The position numbers were made by a program, and so were the translations under genes. This document shows positions 36,599-44,458 of a stretch of 64,000 bases of DNA, in pieces. Origin of the DNA: Pseudoalteromonas arctica. GTDB lineage: Bacteria > Pseudomonadota > Gammaproteobacteria > Enterobacterales > Alteromonadaceae. The stretch lies in contig NZ_JABBMT010000011.1 in the NCBI RefSeq assembly GCF_012927645.1, forward strand, positions 57,518-121,517, given 5' to 3'. The number at the start of each line of letters is the position of its first letter. Positions within the stretch are counted from its first letter, which is position 1. Below the pieces are notes generated by a model. That model ran no database searches. It saw only the letters and a list, made by a program, of their open reading frames with translations, and was not told where the DNA came from.

Positions 36599-37957
36599 TT
36601 ACTTAGCCATACCACTATTTTGATTATCTCGGTGAATTTTAGACCAAGTATTAGGCATTAAACCTGTGCTGTCGGTTTGAATAGCCACAAGCTTACCTGT
36701 TGCACTCGCGGCCGATACATCACTTTCAGATAAAGTACCTATGTACAATACCCCCTGACTATCGATAGCTGGAGAAGACCAAGTTACACTTGCTTTTATA
36801 TCATATTGCCATGCAAGCGTGCCATCTGGTTTATATGTATAAAGTAAATCACTTTCTGAAGAAAAGTACACATTACCGTTATCACCTAGTGATGGAGACA
36901 CATAAACATCACCGGTAATTGCCACTTGCCATTTTATACTTTTATCATTGATATCGAGTGCGTAAAACTCACTATCATCATTATTTTTTGTACCAAAATA
37001 AATCGTACTACGCGACTCATCTATCGCTACCGATGAGCGAATGTATGGCGCTTCAAATACCTGCGGATTTGGTAATTCAAACTGCCAACGCAGATCCAAA
37101 TTATCATCAAAGCTGTATAAAATTCCGGCTTCAGAGCCAAAATAAATATTATTATTAGAATCAATAGCTGGAGTTGAGTAAACCAAGTCACCTGCAAAGG
37201 TTTCTACATCTTTGAACTCACCCACTAATTCATAGCTATTTAAATCAAGCTTAAGTACGCGGCCCTCATCATAAAAAACAAGCTCACCGTTATAATTTAC
37301 CGCCCCATTTACAAATCGGTCTTGCCGTTCTTCACAATTACATAAACGCTCAAACAAGCTCTCACCCGTTTGCGCATTAAAAGCGCGGATATCTAAACCA
37401 GTATAAATAACTTGCTCTTTATAAGCCGCAACCTTAGTTAGACCAGAGCCGGTTTGAAAGCCATAATCAGATACACGCTGACGCCATATTTGCTCACCAC
37501 TACTATTTAGTGCAACTAAATCACGATAGGCTTTTTCAAACTCCCCAGTGCGCTTATCAACTGTAAAATAAATATTGTCATTGTGTACAACCGGGCTTGA
37601 GCGCACTTCTTCACCATTAGGTAAACTGTAACGCCACTTTTCACTGCCATCGCGGTTATACGCCACCATTAAATCACTGCCTGCGGGGTCATTACGCACA
37701 TTTTTAGCTGTGCCTATATAAATTGTTTGCTCATCAGCACTAAGTGCCGGTGACGAGTAATAAGCAAAACTTGTGGTTGGTAATAATTTTTCCCACACTA
37801 ATCGTGACTCTTCAACTTTATCAGGTTCTTTATCAGCGTCAGATTTCGTAGTTTGTGGGTCATCACTGCCACCTCCCCCTCCACATGCCGATAGAAAAAG
37901 ACTTAACGCGAATATAATTGGTGTTTTAGTTTTAGGAGATTCAAACAGTAAATTCAT
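36599..37957 (-). CDS. PQQ-type beta-propeller lipoprotein
   Basis: A 452-residue lipoprotein with a signal ending FLSACGGGGG (lipobox LSAC). Repeated blades follow, such as TIYIGTAKN, NIYFTVDKR, NIYFGSEAG, TIYFGTKNN, NVYFSSESD and LYIGTLSES, each with a nearby W or Y, which fits the PQQ_2/BamB-like propeller fold. It probably faces the periplasm or cell surface and may be a scaffold or binding protein; no enzyme motif was found. Its upstream region is similar to that of the large lipoprotein at 39446-42391. SD AAGGAATTAC precedes the ATG. Confidence 0.8.
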   Translation of the reverse strand: MNLLFESPKTKTPIIFALSLFLSACGGGGGSDDPQTTKSDADKEPDKVEESRLVWEKLLPTTSFAYYSSPALSADEQTIYIGTAKNVRNDPAGSDLMVAYNRDGSEKWRYSLPNGEEVRSSPVVHNDNIYFTVDKRTGEFEKAYRDLVALNSSGEQIWRQRVSDYGFQTGSGLTKVAAYKEQVIYTGLDIRAFNAQTGESLFERLCNCEERQDRFVNGAVNYNGELVFYDEGRVLKLDLNSYELVGEFKDVETFAGDLVYSTPAIDSNNNIYFGSEAGILYSFDDNLDLRWQFELPNPQVFEAPYIRSSVAIDESRSTIYFGTKNNDDSEFYALDINDKSIKWQVAITGDVYVSPSLGDNGNVYFSSESDLLYTYKPDGTLAWQYDIKASVTWSSPAIDSQGVLYIGTLSESDVSAASATGKLVAIQTDSTGLMPNTWSKIHRDNQNSGMAK

Positions 37958-38004
37958 GTAATTCCTTGATAGCTGTTATTTATAACTAAATAAATTTTAC
38001 GAAG

Positions 38005-38067
38005 AAATCACAACAATGACAGACACGAAAAACAATTAAATTTTTCTCACAAATTTAAAATATTTTT
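38005..38067 (-). promoter_or_regulatory. Upstream element shared with a second lipoprotein gene
   Basis: TTTCTCACAAATTTAAAATA begins a 25-base segment at 38043-38067 that matches 42483-42507 at 23 of 25 bases. AAATCACAACA at 38005-38015 is repeated exactly at 42455-42465. The segment ends 110 bases before the start codon here and 116 there, which suggests a shared promoter or regulator site. Confidence 0.55.
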
Positions 38068-38104
38068 ATCTACCTTAATGGCGTTACTAAATCATTGAGA
38101 CGAA

Positions 38105-38374
38105 TTACTTATTCTCAGCCTCGGGGATTGCATCTACTGGCACGCAACTGCCGAGGTCAAGCTCAAAGCCTTCGTGCAACCCATTCTGCATTTTAGCTAA
38201 AAACGCCTCACTTAAAGGCTCACGAGCCGTAATTGAATGATATTCAACGTCCCCTTTATACGTGCATTTATAAGGGTAAATATACTGATTTTCATCACTC
38301 TCTACAGATGAGTCACTCACAGCACACCCCGATAAAGCACCAAGCATAAAACCACAAAAAATTAAACGAACCAT
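38105..38374 (-). CDS. Small hypothetical lipoprotein
   Basis: An 89-residue lipoprotein with signal MVRLIFCGFMLGALSGC (lipobox LSGC). The mature part is rich in acidic residues with a Cys pair (YKCTY, GSCVPV) that may form a disulfide. The ATG at 38374 has GGAGG a few bases upstream; the earlier in-frame starts at 38386 and 38395 lack this spacing. I do not recognise the family. It lies just downstream of the 23-bp tandem repeats and near the RAYT gene. Confidence 0.6.
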   Translation of the reverse strand: MVRLIFCGFMLGALSGCAVSDSSVESDENQYIYPYKCTYKGDVEYHSITAREPLSEAFLAKMQNGLHEGFELDLGSCVPVDAIPEAENK

Positions 38375-38396
38375 AACCACCTCCATACGTCGCAAC

Positions 38397-38551
38397 GGGT
38401 TTACGTCGCGTTCTTTTAAGGGTTTATCCCGCGTCGAGTTTACCCCGAAGCGTAGCAGCGACTTTATGTCGCGTTCTTTTAAGACTTTACGTCGCGTTCT
38501 TTTAAGACTTTACGTCGCGTTCTTTTAAGACTTTACGTCGCGTTCTTTTAA
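38397..38551. repeat. 23-bp tandem repeats with REP-like cores
   Basis: Four consecutive 23-bp units (38460-38551) of the form GACTTTACGTCGCG plus TTCTTTTAA, the first with T for C in TTTACG. A related partial unit, GGGTTTACGTCGCG plus TTCTTTTAA, begins at 38397. The core resembles the loop side of a REP. A full REP lies across the first unit (GTAG at 38452). No Cas genes and no spacers, so this is not a CRISPR array. Confidence 0.75.
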
Positions 38552-38581
38552 AGAGTTTACCTCTCGCTTTAAGATAAATGA

Positions 38582-39100
38582 CGCGGGGTAAACCCGCTGC
38601 TACGATTAATGTTTAACCTACAAGGAAAGTAGATGAACAACGCATATCGGCTCAGAAAAGGCAGAGTCTCCTCAGCCAACCATTTTTACAGCATCACCAT
38701 TGTTACCCATCAACGCCAGCGGTTTTTTACCGGCCTTGCTATAAACCGGCAAATCATCAAACACATGCAACAACTTGAGCAGCAACAGCTTATAAAGTCA
38801 ATCGCCTTTGTGCTCATGCCCGACCACCTGCACTGGCAATTTCAATTACTTGAAAATACCACTCTCGCAAGCGTAATTCGAACATTCAAAGGTCGAACAG
38901 CAACCACCTGCCGCAAATATGGTATCCAGAAACTCTGGCAAAAAGGCTACTACGACCATTTAATCCGTGATGAAAACGATTTAATAAACCAAGCCCGTTA
39001 TATCGTTGCAAACCCATTAAGAGCAAAATTAGTAACAACCGTCGCCAATTACCCCTACTGGGATTGTATTTACCTCCCGTAGCAGCGGGTTTACCCCGCG
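38582..39100. mobile_element. RAYT-REP unit (gene framed by two identical inverted REPs)
   Basis: The left REP (38582-38603) is the exact reverse complement of the right REP (39079-39100). Both have GTAG followed by a stem GCGGG/CCCGC. The RAYT gene lies between them, and its TAG stop codon is part of the right GTAG. This is the form of a REP/RAYT unit; whether it moves as a unit is unknown. Confidence 0.75.
38633..39082 (+). CDS. REP-associated tyrosine transposase (RAYT)
   Basis: 149 residues, Y1/HUH type. The HUH motif is MPDHLHW (His65, His67), and a candidate catalytic Tyr is in KGYYDHLIRD (Tyr107). RAYT enzymes cut at GTAG beside REP hairpins in known cases. Here the gene is flanked by identical inverted REPs with the expected GTAG, so a working relation to local REPs is likely. 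SD AAGGAAAG precedes the ATG; the length matches the family. No frameshift is visible, so it may be active. Confidence 0.85.
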   Translation: MNNAYRLRKGRVSSANHFYSITIVTHQRQRFFTGLAINRQIIKHMQQLEQQQLIKSIAFVLMPDHLHWQFQLLENTTLASVIRTFKGRTATTCRKYGIQKLWQKGYYDHLIRDENDLINQARYIVANPLRAKLVTTVANYPYWDCIYLP

Positions 39101-39190
39101 TTCTTTTAAGGATTTACCTCGCGTCGTATATCGCGTAAATATGCGAGATGTTAAACTAACGCGACATAAAGTCGCTACGGAGATCATTTA
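39079..39190. repeat. REP cluster downstream of the RAYT gene
   Basis: It begins with the REP at 39079-39100. It continues with an 83-bp segment (39108-39190) that recurs at 42565-42647 with two mismatches. More degenerate copies (such as TTTACCCCGCAT) run to about 39250. No gene is supported in this stretch. Confidence 0.75.
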
Positions 39191-39381
39191 CGCATCGTGT
39201 TTTATTAAATGTTTACCCCGCATCCTTTTAAGGATTGACCCCGTAACCTTTTTAGATTGCCCCTCGCTGAAAAATATACGCAATATATCCGACGAGACAT
39301 AAAATCAGCTCGACATAAAGTCACTACTACGTATAAATGCGATGTAAAATCACTACGCCAAAAATTGCAGCTCATCAAATC

Positions 39382-39413
39382 GAAAAAAGGCGCGATAAAA
39401 ATTACCGCGCCTT
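39382..39413 (-). terminator. Terminator of the large lipoprotein gene
   Basis: An 8-bp stem, AAGGCGCG paired with CGCGCCTT, with an 11-base loop. On the minus strand it is followed by TTTTTT. It lies 33 bp past the stop at 39446. Confidence 0.8.
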
Positions 39414-39445
39414 ACTTTTATTACAATAAAAACTTTTAGGTTAGG

Positions 39446-42391
39446 TTAACGCAGTGCGCTTTCTCTCAATGCATTGGTGTTGTTAACAAAGTTTTTAGCT
39501 TTTTGATGATCAAATAAGAAGTAGTTAAAATCTTTACTATTTTGCCCAGCATCGTTAGTCACTATGATATTAAGCGCATCAGTTACTAGCGATAGGTACA
39601 TTGTATTTTCATTATCAGGAAAACTGATCATACCAGTATCATCAACACTGTAATCAAGCTCCGTATTAATGGTTGTGAAACTTTCATCACTATAAATCGT
39701 GATTTTACCTTCAGTAAACTTTAAGTAGCTAACCACCCACTTGCTATTACGATCTCTATCGACCATAAATATATCACGACCTAATAAGTGCTCTGTAGAG
39801 CTAGTAGGTGTGCTTGATGCTACCCTACTTGTATAATCTTTAGCGTCTGCCTCATTATTAAAATGCGGCCAAGGTAGGCCTTGATAGGCGCCGATCACTA
39901 CGTCTCCTGATTCGATTAAAAAACCATAACTCTCAGCTTGTCTATCATCTCCTTTGCGAAGCACCACCTGACCATCTGAAAACATTTGATATTCACCTAC
40001 TGTTGAACCGTCACCTTGAGCAAATTCAAACTCGTTATTCTCTTTAAATACAATTGATTCAACAGCTTCATCGTACCAATAATCATGGTTTGCAAAAAAT
40101 AGTTTTTGGTTTGTGTATTGACTAGGTTCAATTAATCCTACAAAAGGAATTGGAGGGCGCTCACCTATTATGTTAAGTATATTCTCTGGAATAAACTCAC
40201 CCTTGATTGGCCTTTCGTTAGCAATAAAAAACTTGCTGAGTAAAACAAGCTTACGACTTATATCATTTTCTATTGAAGGCCCATTTATATATTTATATAA
40301 TGAATTGATATAAATAGCTTCATCTACTTTTTCAATTACTTGCCAATCAGCGGTGCGGTTAATAACGCAACTAGGATCAATATCTACAAAATAACAACCG
40401 TCACTATTGCTATTAGTTCGAGTAATTGAGAGTTTTCCAGCTTGCTCTAGCCATGAACCTTTATAATAAGAAATTTCATTGTCGGAAAGAAGCTTACCAT
40501 CACCATCTATGTCTTGTGTTTGAATTTCAATAGCCTGACCATTTGGCCACAATTCATACCACGTATACTGAAGCCCCGCGCCATAACTATTATCATCAGC
40601 ATAGATTCCTGGTACTGAAGAAGACTCAAAGTTTTCACTTTCATCAATTTCCCCTCCCATATTCACAGAGGCACTGAAATGAGGGCCAAACTCACTTAAT
40701 ACCGAAAACGCACCAAAATTGGAGTTACCTAGCTGGTTAAATACAATAGTTTTATTATCAAAATCTAGTAAAGTAAGTTGAAGTGACTTTTGCTCGTTAT
40801 TTTCTACTAACTCCCATTGTACAGCTGTATTATTAAGCTCTTTTATTGTGCCTGAACCATCTTCGCTTAGTTCTGCGGTAAGCGCCATAATTTGCGAAGC
40901 ATACCCATCTTCTTCATCTACATATACTGAATATGGCATTGGTAAAGACAGTTTTTTAACACCTGTAATGGGTTCAAAGTCAACCTGTTCATTATTAGTT
41001 AATACACGTGTTGTGTATTCTCTTACGTCATTATATGTCTCCTTTTCGCCATTAGGAAAACTCACAGTCTCATATTTTTTTAAATGTACAACTAAGCCAC
41101 TTTCAAGCTGGGATAAAACTTCAACTTCAGATTTATACTCAATTACTTCAGTGCTGGCATGTGTTTCAACACCATCTTTAATTACTTTTTCACTACTATT
41201 ATAAGAATGATAACCATCTGGGTTACTAAATGTATAAATGTTATCGCTAATAGACCAAGTTAGTTGCTGAGCAGCCTTTGATGCATTAGAACTAAAATAA
41301 GTACCGCTAGAATCACCTTCCATTTTAATTACAGCATTAAATGTTCTTAAACCGTTATTAAAGTATAAAGCTTTTGCGCTAGAAGTTGGTGCCATCCCCA
41401 TAACCGCTTCATCTGAAAGCATTTCATTTTTTGCTTCATCAAACTCAGGTGTTTCGCTTACTAACTGAATATAATCAGTCATCTTTTTTGTATCTAAAGC
41501 AAGCTCAAGTACATTTTCGACACCTTCAGGTAACCCTAAAGATAGTTTTCCTTGAGATTTGTCTAAAATAACTTTGATTGCAACAGCTGTATCAATAAGT
41601 TCTTGCGGGTTTATCTCATTAGATAATAGAGCTAGTTCTTGTTCTTGCGCAATCGCGTTAAACTTATTTTTGCGTAAAATTAGTGCCGATTTTGCTGTAC
41701 TAAAGTTAGTAATATTTACAGCTAAGTCTTCATCTGAGGAGAGTGTTAAATCTTCACCGGCTTTAGCTTTTAGAGTAGCAAAGCTCATTAGTCGTGACTG
41801 CAACAAAGCAGCTTGTTGTTGCTCTTTACCTTGTGCTTCAATTGTCACCAATTGACTCATGTCGGCATCATCATCAAGCGCCAACTCTAAAGTGTAATAT
41901 CCATCACTGGTAGTCGTTGTTGTAAAGCTTTGCTCCCCAATAGTTGCTTTTATATCTGCTTCTATTAAGGGCGAATCTGTTGCTACCCCTTCTATCGATA
42001 ACTTAACTAGTTGTTGTTTAATATCTACAACTACATTTTTTTCACTCGTTAAACCTTCGCTATCTTCGACTATTAAATTTAAAGATATTTTCTTATCTTC
42101 GCTAACACTTGGCGCAACAAAGCTAACAATGTCTGTATCTGCATTTTCTAAAGAAACTGACAAACCCGACTTTTGACTCCAGCTATAACTAACCTCTCCT
42201 TCATCTTCAACTGAGGCACTAATTGAAATTGTTTGCTTTTCTAGCCCCTGGACATCATTTACAGTAATGATTGGTGCATTGTTTACGGGTTCATTTATAG
42301 CTTTATTTGGCTCATCAACAGAGTCGGAACCACAGCCAGAAAGTAAAGCTAACGAAACAGCCGCGGCGAGAAGTGATTTTATTGGTTTCAA
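39446..42391 (-). CDS. Large lipoprotein with Ig/PKD-like N-terminal domain
   Basis: A 981-residue lipoprotein, signal ending LALLSGCGSDS (lipobox LSGC). It has an Ig/PKD-like region (about 40-125; SYSWSQKSGLSVSLENADTD is a REJ-type pattern), a carboxypeptidase-regulatory-like segment near 135-190, and a long beta-rich remainder to the C-terminus. It is probably surface or periplasmic; the function is unknown. The start codon is TTG at 42391 with SD AAAGGAC. Its upstream region resembles that of the PQQ-propeller lipoprotein, and both lie beside the ECF/kinase pair. A REP cluster separates it from purU. Confidence 0.75.
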   Translation of the reverse strand: MKPIKSLLAAAVSLALLSGCGSDSVDEPNKAINEPVNNAPIITVNDVQGLEKQTISISASVEDEGEVSYSWSQKSGLSVSLENADTDIVSFVAPSVSEDKKISLNLIVEDSEGLTSEKNVVVDIKQQLVKLSIEGVATDSPLIEADIKATIGEQSFTTTTTSDGYYTLELALDDDADMSQLVTIEAQGKEQQQAALLQSRLMSFATLKAKAGEDLTLSSDEDLAVNITNFSTAKSALILRKNKFNAIAQEQELALLSNEINPQELIDTAVAIKVILDKSQGKLSLGLPEGVENVLELALDTKKMTDYIQLVSETPEFDEAKNEMLSDEAVMGMAPTSSAKALYFNNGLRTFNAVIKMEGDSSGTYFSSNASKAAQQLTWSISDNIYTFSNPDGYHSYNSSEKVIKDGVETHASTEVIEYKSEVEVLSQLESGLVVHLKKYETVSFPNGEKETYNDVREYTTRVLTNNEQVDFEPITGVKKLSLPMPYSVYVDEEDGYASQIMALTAELSEDGSGTIKELNNTAVQWELVENNEQKSLQLTLLDFDNKTIVFNQLGNSNFGAFSVLSEFGPHFSASVNMGGEIDESENFESSSVPGIYADDNSYGAGLQYTWYELWPNGQAIEIQTQDIDGDGKLLSDNEISYYKGSWLEQAGKLSITRTNSNSDGCYFVDIDPSCVINRTADWQVIEKVDEAIYINSLYKYINGPSIENDISRKLVLLSKFFIANERPIKGEFIPENILNIIGERPPIPFVGLIEPSQYTNQKLFFANHDYWYDEAVESIVFKENNEFEFAQGDGSTVGEYQMFSDGQVVLRKGDDRQAESYGFLIESGDVVIGAYQGLPWPHFNNEADAKDYTSRVASSTPTSSTEHLLGRDIFMVDRDRNSKWVVSYLKFTEGKITIYSDESFTTINTELDYSVDDTGMISFPDNENTMYLSLVTDALNIIVTNDAGQNSKDFNYFLFDHQKAKNFVNNTNALRESALR

Positions 42392-42454
42392 TGTTTTGTC
42401 CTTTTTATATTTAGCAGTAACCGTTGACTTAAATACTAAAGATACAAGTACAAA

Positions 42455-42507
42455 AAATCACAACACGTATTCTATTTAAAACTTTCTCAAAATTTTAAAA
42501 TATTTTT
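42455..42507 (-). promoter_or_regulatory. Upstream element shared with the PQQ-propeller lipoprotein gene
   Basis: The 25-base segment at 42483-42507 and AAATCACAACA at 42455-42465 match the element upstream of the lipoprotein gene at 36599-37957. It abuts the REP that begins at 42511. Confidence 0.55.
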
Positions 42508-42510
42508 CTG

Positions 42511-42702
42511 GTAGCAGCGGGTTTACCCCGCGTTATCTCTTAAGGGTTTATCTCGCGTCCTCTTAAGGATTTACCTCGCGTCGTATATCGCGTAAATATG
42601 CGCGATGTTAAACTAACGCGACATAAAGTCGCTACGGAGTTCATTTAACGCGACACGAATAAACGCGGGATAAACCTAACGCGACATAAAGTCGCTGCTA
42701 CG
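42511..42702. repeat. REP cluster between lipoprotein gene and purU
   Basis: REP at 42511-42532 (GTAG with stem GCGGG/CCCGC), the 83-bp segment shared with 39108-39190 at 42565-42647, and an inverted REP at 42681-42702 with a GCGAC/GTCGC stem. The arrangement resembles a BIME. No gene is supported in 42392-42800. Confidence 0.8.
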
Positions 42703-42800
42703 ACTCATGAGTAATTATCAATTATCAAATAAAGCGCTTGCAATAGTGGTCGATTCGCAAATAATGAGACTCACTGTTCACGGGATTAGAATGAGGAAAA

Positions 42801-43631
42801 ATGAACACGATACTAACAACGCAATGTGCGGATGATGTAGGCTTAATAGCGAAAATTACCGGGCTTTGTCATCAGCATAATTTAAATATTACCCGCAATA
42901 ATGAATTTGTAGATAAAGATGCTCAGCGCTTTTTTATGCGTACGGAGCTGAGCGTTCAACCCAATAGTGAGTTTTTAACCCAACTTGAAGGCCTTCTACC
43001 TACAGGTGCTAAGGTCACTTTACATAGTAACGAAAAAACTAAAGTGGTGTTATTAGCGACTAAAGAAGCGCACTGTTTAGGGGGGGTGTTACTTAAACAA
43101 TTTGAGCAAGCACTGAATATTGAAGTATTGGCTGTGATTGCTAATTACCCTAACTTAGCGCCATTGGCGAAGGGCTTTGATGTGCCGTTTCATGTTGTTA
43201 GCCATGAAGGGCTATCACGCGCTGAACACGACCTGCAAGTAGGTGACTTAATTGCCAGCTATAATCCCGATATCATTGGCCTTGCCAAATATATGCGGAT
43301 TTTAAGCCCCGAATTTGTAGGCCGTTTTGACGGTAAAATTATCAATATTCATCATTCATTTTTACCTGCGTTTATTGGTGCAAAACCCTATCATCAGGCA
43401 TTTGAACGAGGAGTTAAGATCATTGGTGCAACAGCGCATTTTGTTAATAATGAGCTGGATGAAGGGCCGATTATTATGCAAGACGTGACCCATGTAAACC
43501 ATGCAAACACCGCCGAAATGATGGCTAAAATGGGCAAAGATGTAGAGAAAACAGTGTTTTGTAAAGCACTGCAATTAGCATCAGAGCATAAGCTATTTAT
43601 TAATGGTAATCGAACCGTCGTATTTAGCTAG
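42801..43631 (+). CDS. purU: Formyltetrahydrofolate deformylase PurU
   Basis: 276 residues. An N-terminal ACT domain (about 1-80; CADDVGLIAKITGLCHQHNLNI) precedes a formyl-transferase-fold catalytic domain with NIHHSFLPAF (about 180-189) and ELDEGPIIMQ (about 219-228). It hydrolyses 10-formyltetrahydrofolate to formate and tetrahydrofolate, which in turn supplies formate to PurT in purine synthesis. The length is near the Escherichia coli enzyme (280). SD GAGGAAAA precedes the ATG. A terminator follows. Confidence 0.93.
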   Translation: MNTILTTQCADDVGLIAKITGLCHQHNLNITRNNEFVDKDAQRFFMRTELSVQPNSEFLTQLEGLLPTGAKVTLHSNEKTKVVLLATKEAHCLGGVLLKQFEQALNIEVLAVIANYPNLAPLAKGFDVPFHVVSHEGLSRAEHDLQVGDLIASYNPDIIGLAKYMRILSPEFVGRFDGKIINIHHSFLPAFIGAKPYHQAFERGVKIIGATAHFVNNELDEGPIIMQDVTHVNHANTAEMMAKMGKDVEKTVFCKALQLASEHKLFINGNRTVVFS

Positions 43632-43653
43632 GTTCTAGAAATAGAGCCGAATG

Positions 43654-43679
43654 AAGAGGCACAACGCCTCTTTATTTTT
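43654..43679. terminator. Terminator between purU and crbR
   Basis: A 7-bp stem, AAGAGGC paired with GCCTCTT, with a 5-base loop, followed by a TATTTTT tract on the plus strand. The genes are convergent. Confidence 0.75.
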
Positions 43680-43707
43680 ATTATTATTGACTACTTTTAT
43701 GCTGTAC

Positions 43708-44361
43708 TTAATGTGTTTGCTCTATGGGTTCGAGTTGTAGTTTTGCAGCTATCAACACCGCTTGCGTGCGGTTATACACACCAAGCTTACGGAATATCGC
43801 GGTGATGTGTGCTTTGATCGTTGCTTCTGAAATATGTAGTTCATAAGCGATCTGTTTATTCAACAAACCTTCGTGTAAGTACTGCAGCACTTTATATTGC
43901 TGTGGGGTAAGAGAGGCTACTTGAGCGGCGATTTCTTTATCTTCATTGGTAATGCTCGCTACTTTGTCTTTAAGCTCAGGTGGTAGCCATACATCGCCAT
44001 CAAGTATTTGATTAATTGCTCCGCCAATATCATCTGATGATGATGACTTAGGAATAAATCCCATCGCCCCGTAGCTCATTACTTTTGAAACAATATTGAT
44101 ATCTTCACTGCCAGAGACAACAGCAATTGGCAAACTTGGATAATCTTCACGAATGCGAATTAGGCCATATAAATCGCCACTACCGGGCATATGTAGGTCT
44201 AGTAGTAAGATGTCTAAATCTTCTTGCTCACTAAGCACTTGCAATGTAGTTTCAAAATTTTCAGATTCAAAAACCTCTAAACCATCAAACTTTGCCATTA
44301 ATGCCCCTTTTAGTGCTTCGCGAAATAACGGATGGTCATCCGCTATTAAAAACTGACTCAT
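43708..44361 (-). CDS. crbR: LuxR/NarL-family response regulator (CrbR-like)
   Basis: 217 residues. Receiver domain with Asp55 (LLLDLHMPG), followed by a LuxR-type helix-turn-helix (about 150-205; NKQIAYELHISEATIKAHIT). It lies 97 bp after acs on the same strand, as expected for the regulator that activates acs with the CrbS kinase (MxtR/ErdR in Pseudomonas). The kinase gene is about 21 kb away. I assign CrbR from this context and architecture; the REC-HTH form alone would not fix the partner. Probable target: the CTAAT box upstream of acs and the symporter operon. Confidence 0.8.
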   Translation of the reverse strand: MSQFLIADDHPLFREALKGALMAKFDGLEVFESENFETTLQVLSEQEDLDILLLDLHMPGSGDLYGLIRIREDYPSLPIAVVSGSEDINIVSKVMSYGAMGFIPKSSSSDDIGGAINQILDGDVWLPPELKDKVASITNEDKEIAAQVASLTPQQYKVLQYLHEGLLNKQIAYELHISEATIKAHITAIFRKLGVYNRTQAVLIAAKLQLEPIEQTH

Positions 44362-44458
44362 GGTTCACTCCTAATGAATTCGGCTGCCACCTATCAAATA
44401 GCTGACAGCCGATATACTACGTTTAGAATCAACTTCTAATCAAGTTTTTAACGCATAT

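Noticed and set aside
38397..38551. CRISPR array
   Set aside because: The 23-bp units are directly joined without unique spacers and no cas genes are nearby.
39257..39439. 60-residue open frame downstream of the RAYT gene
   Set aside because: It lies in degenerate REP copies and crosses the terminator of the next gene.
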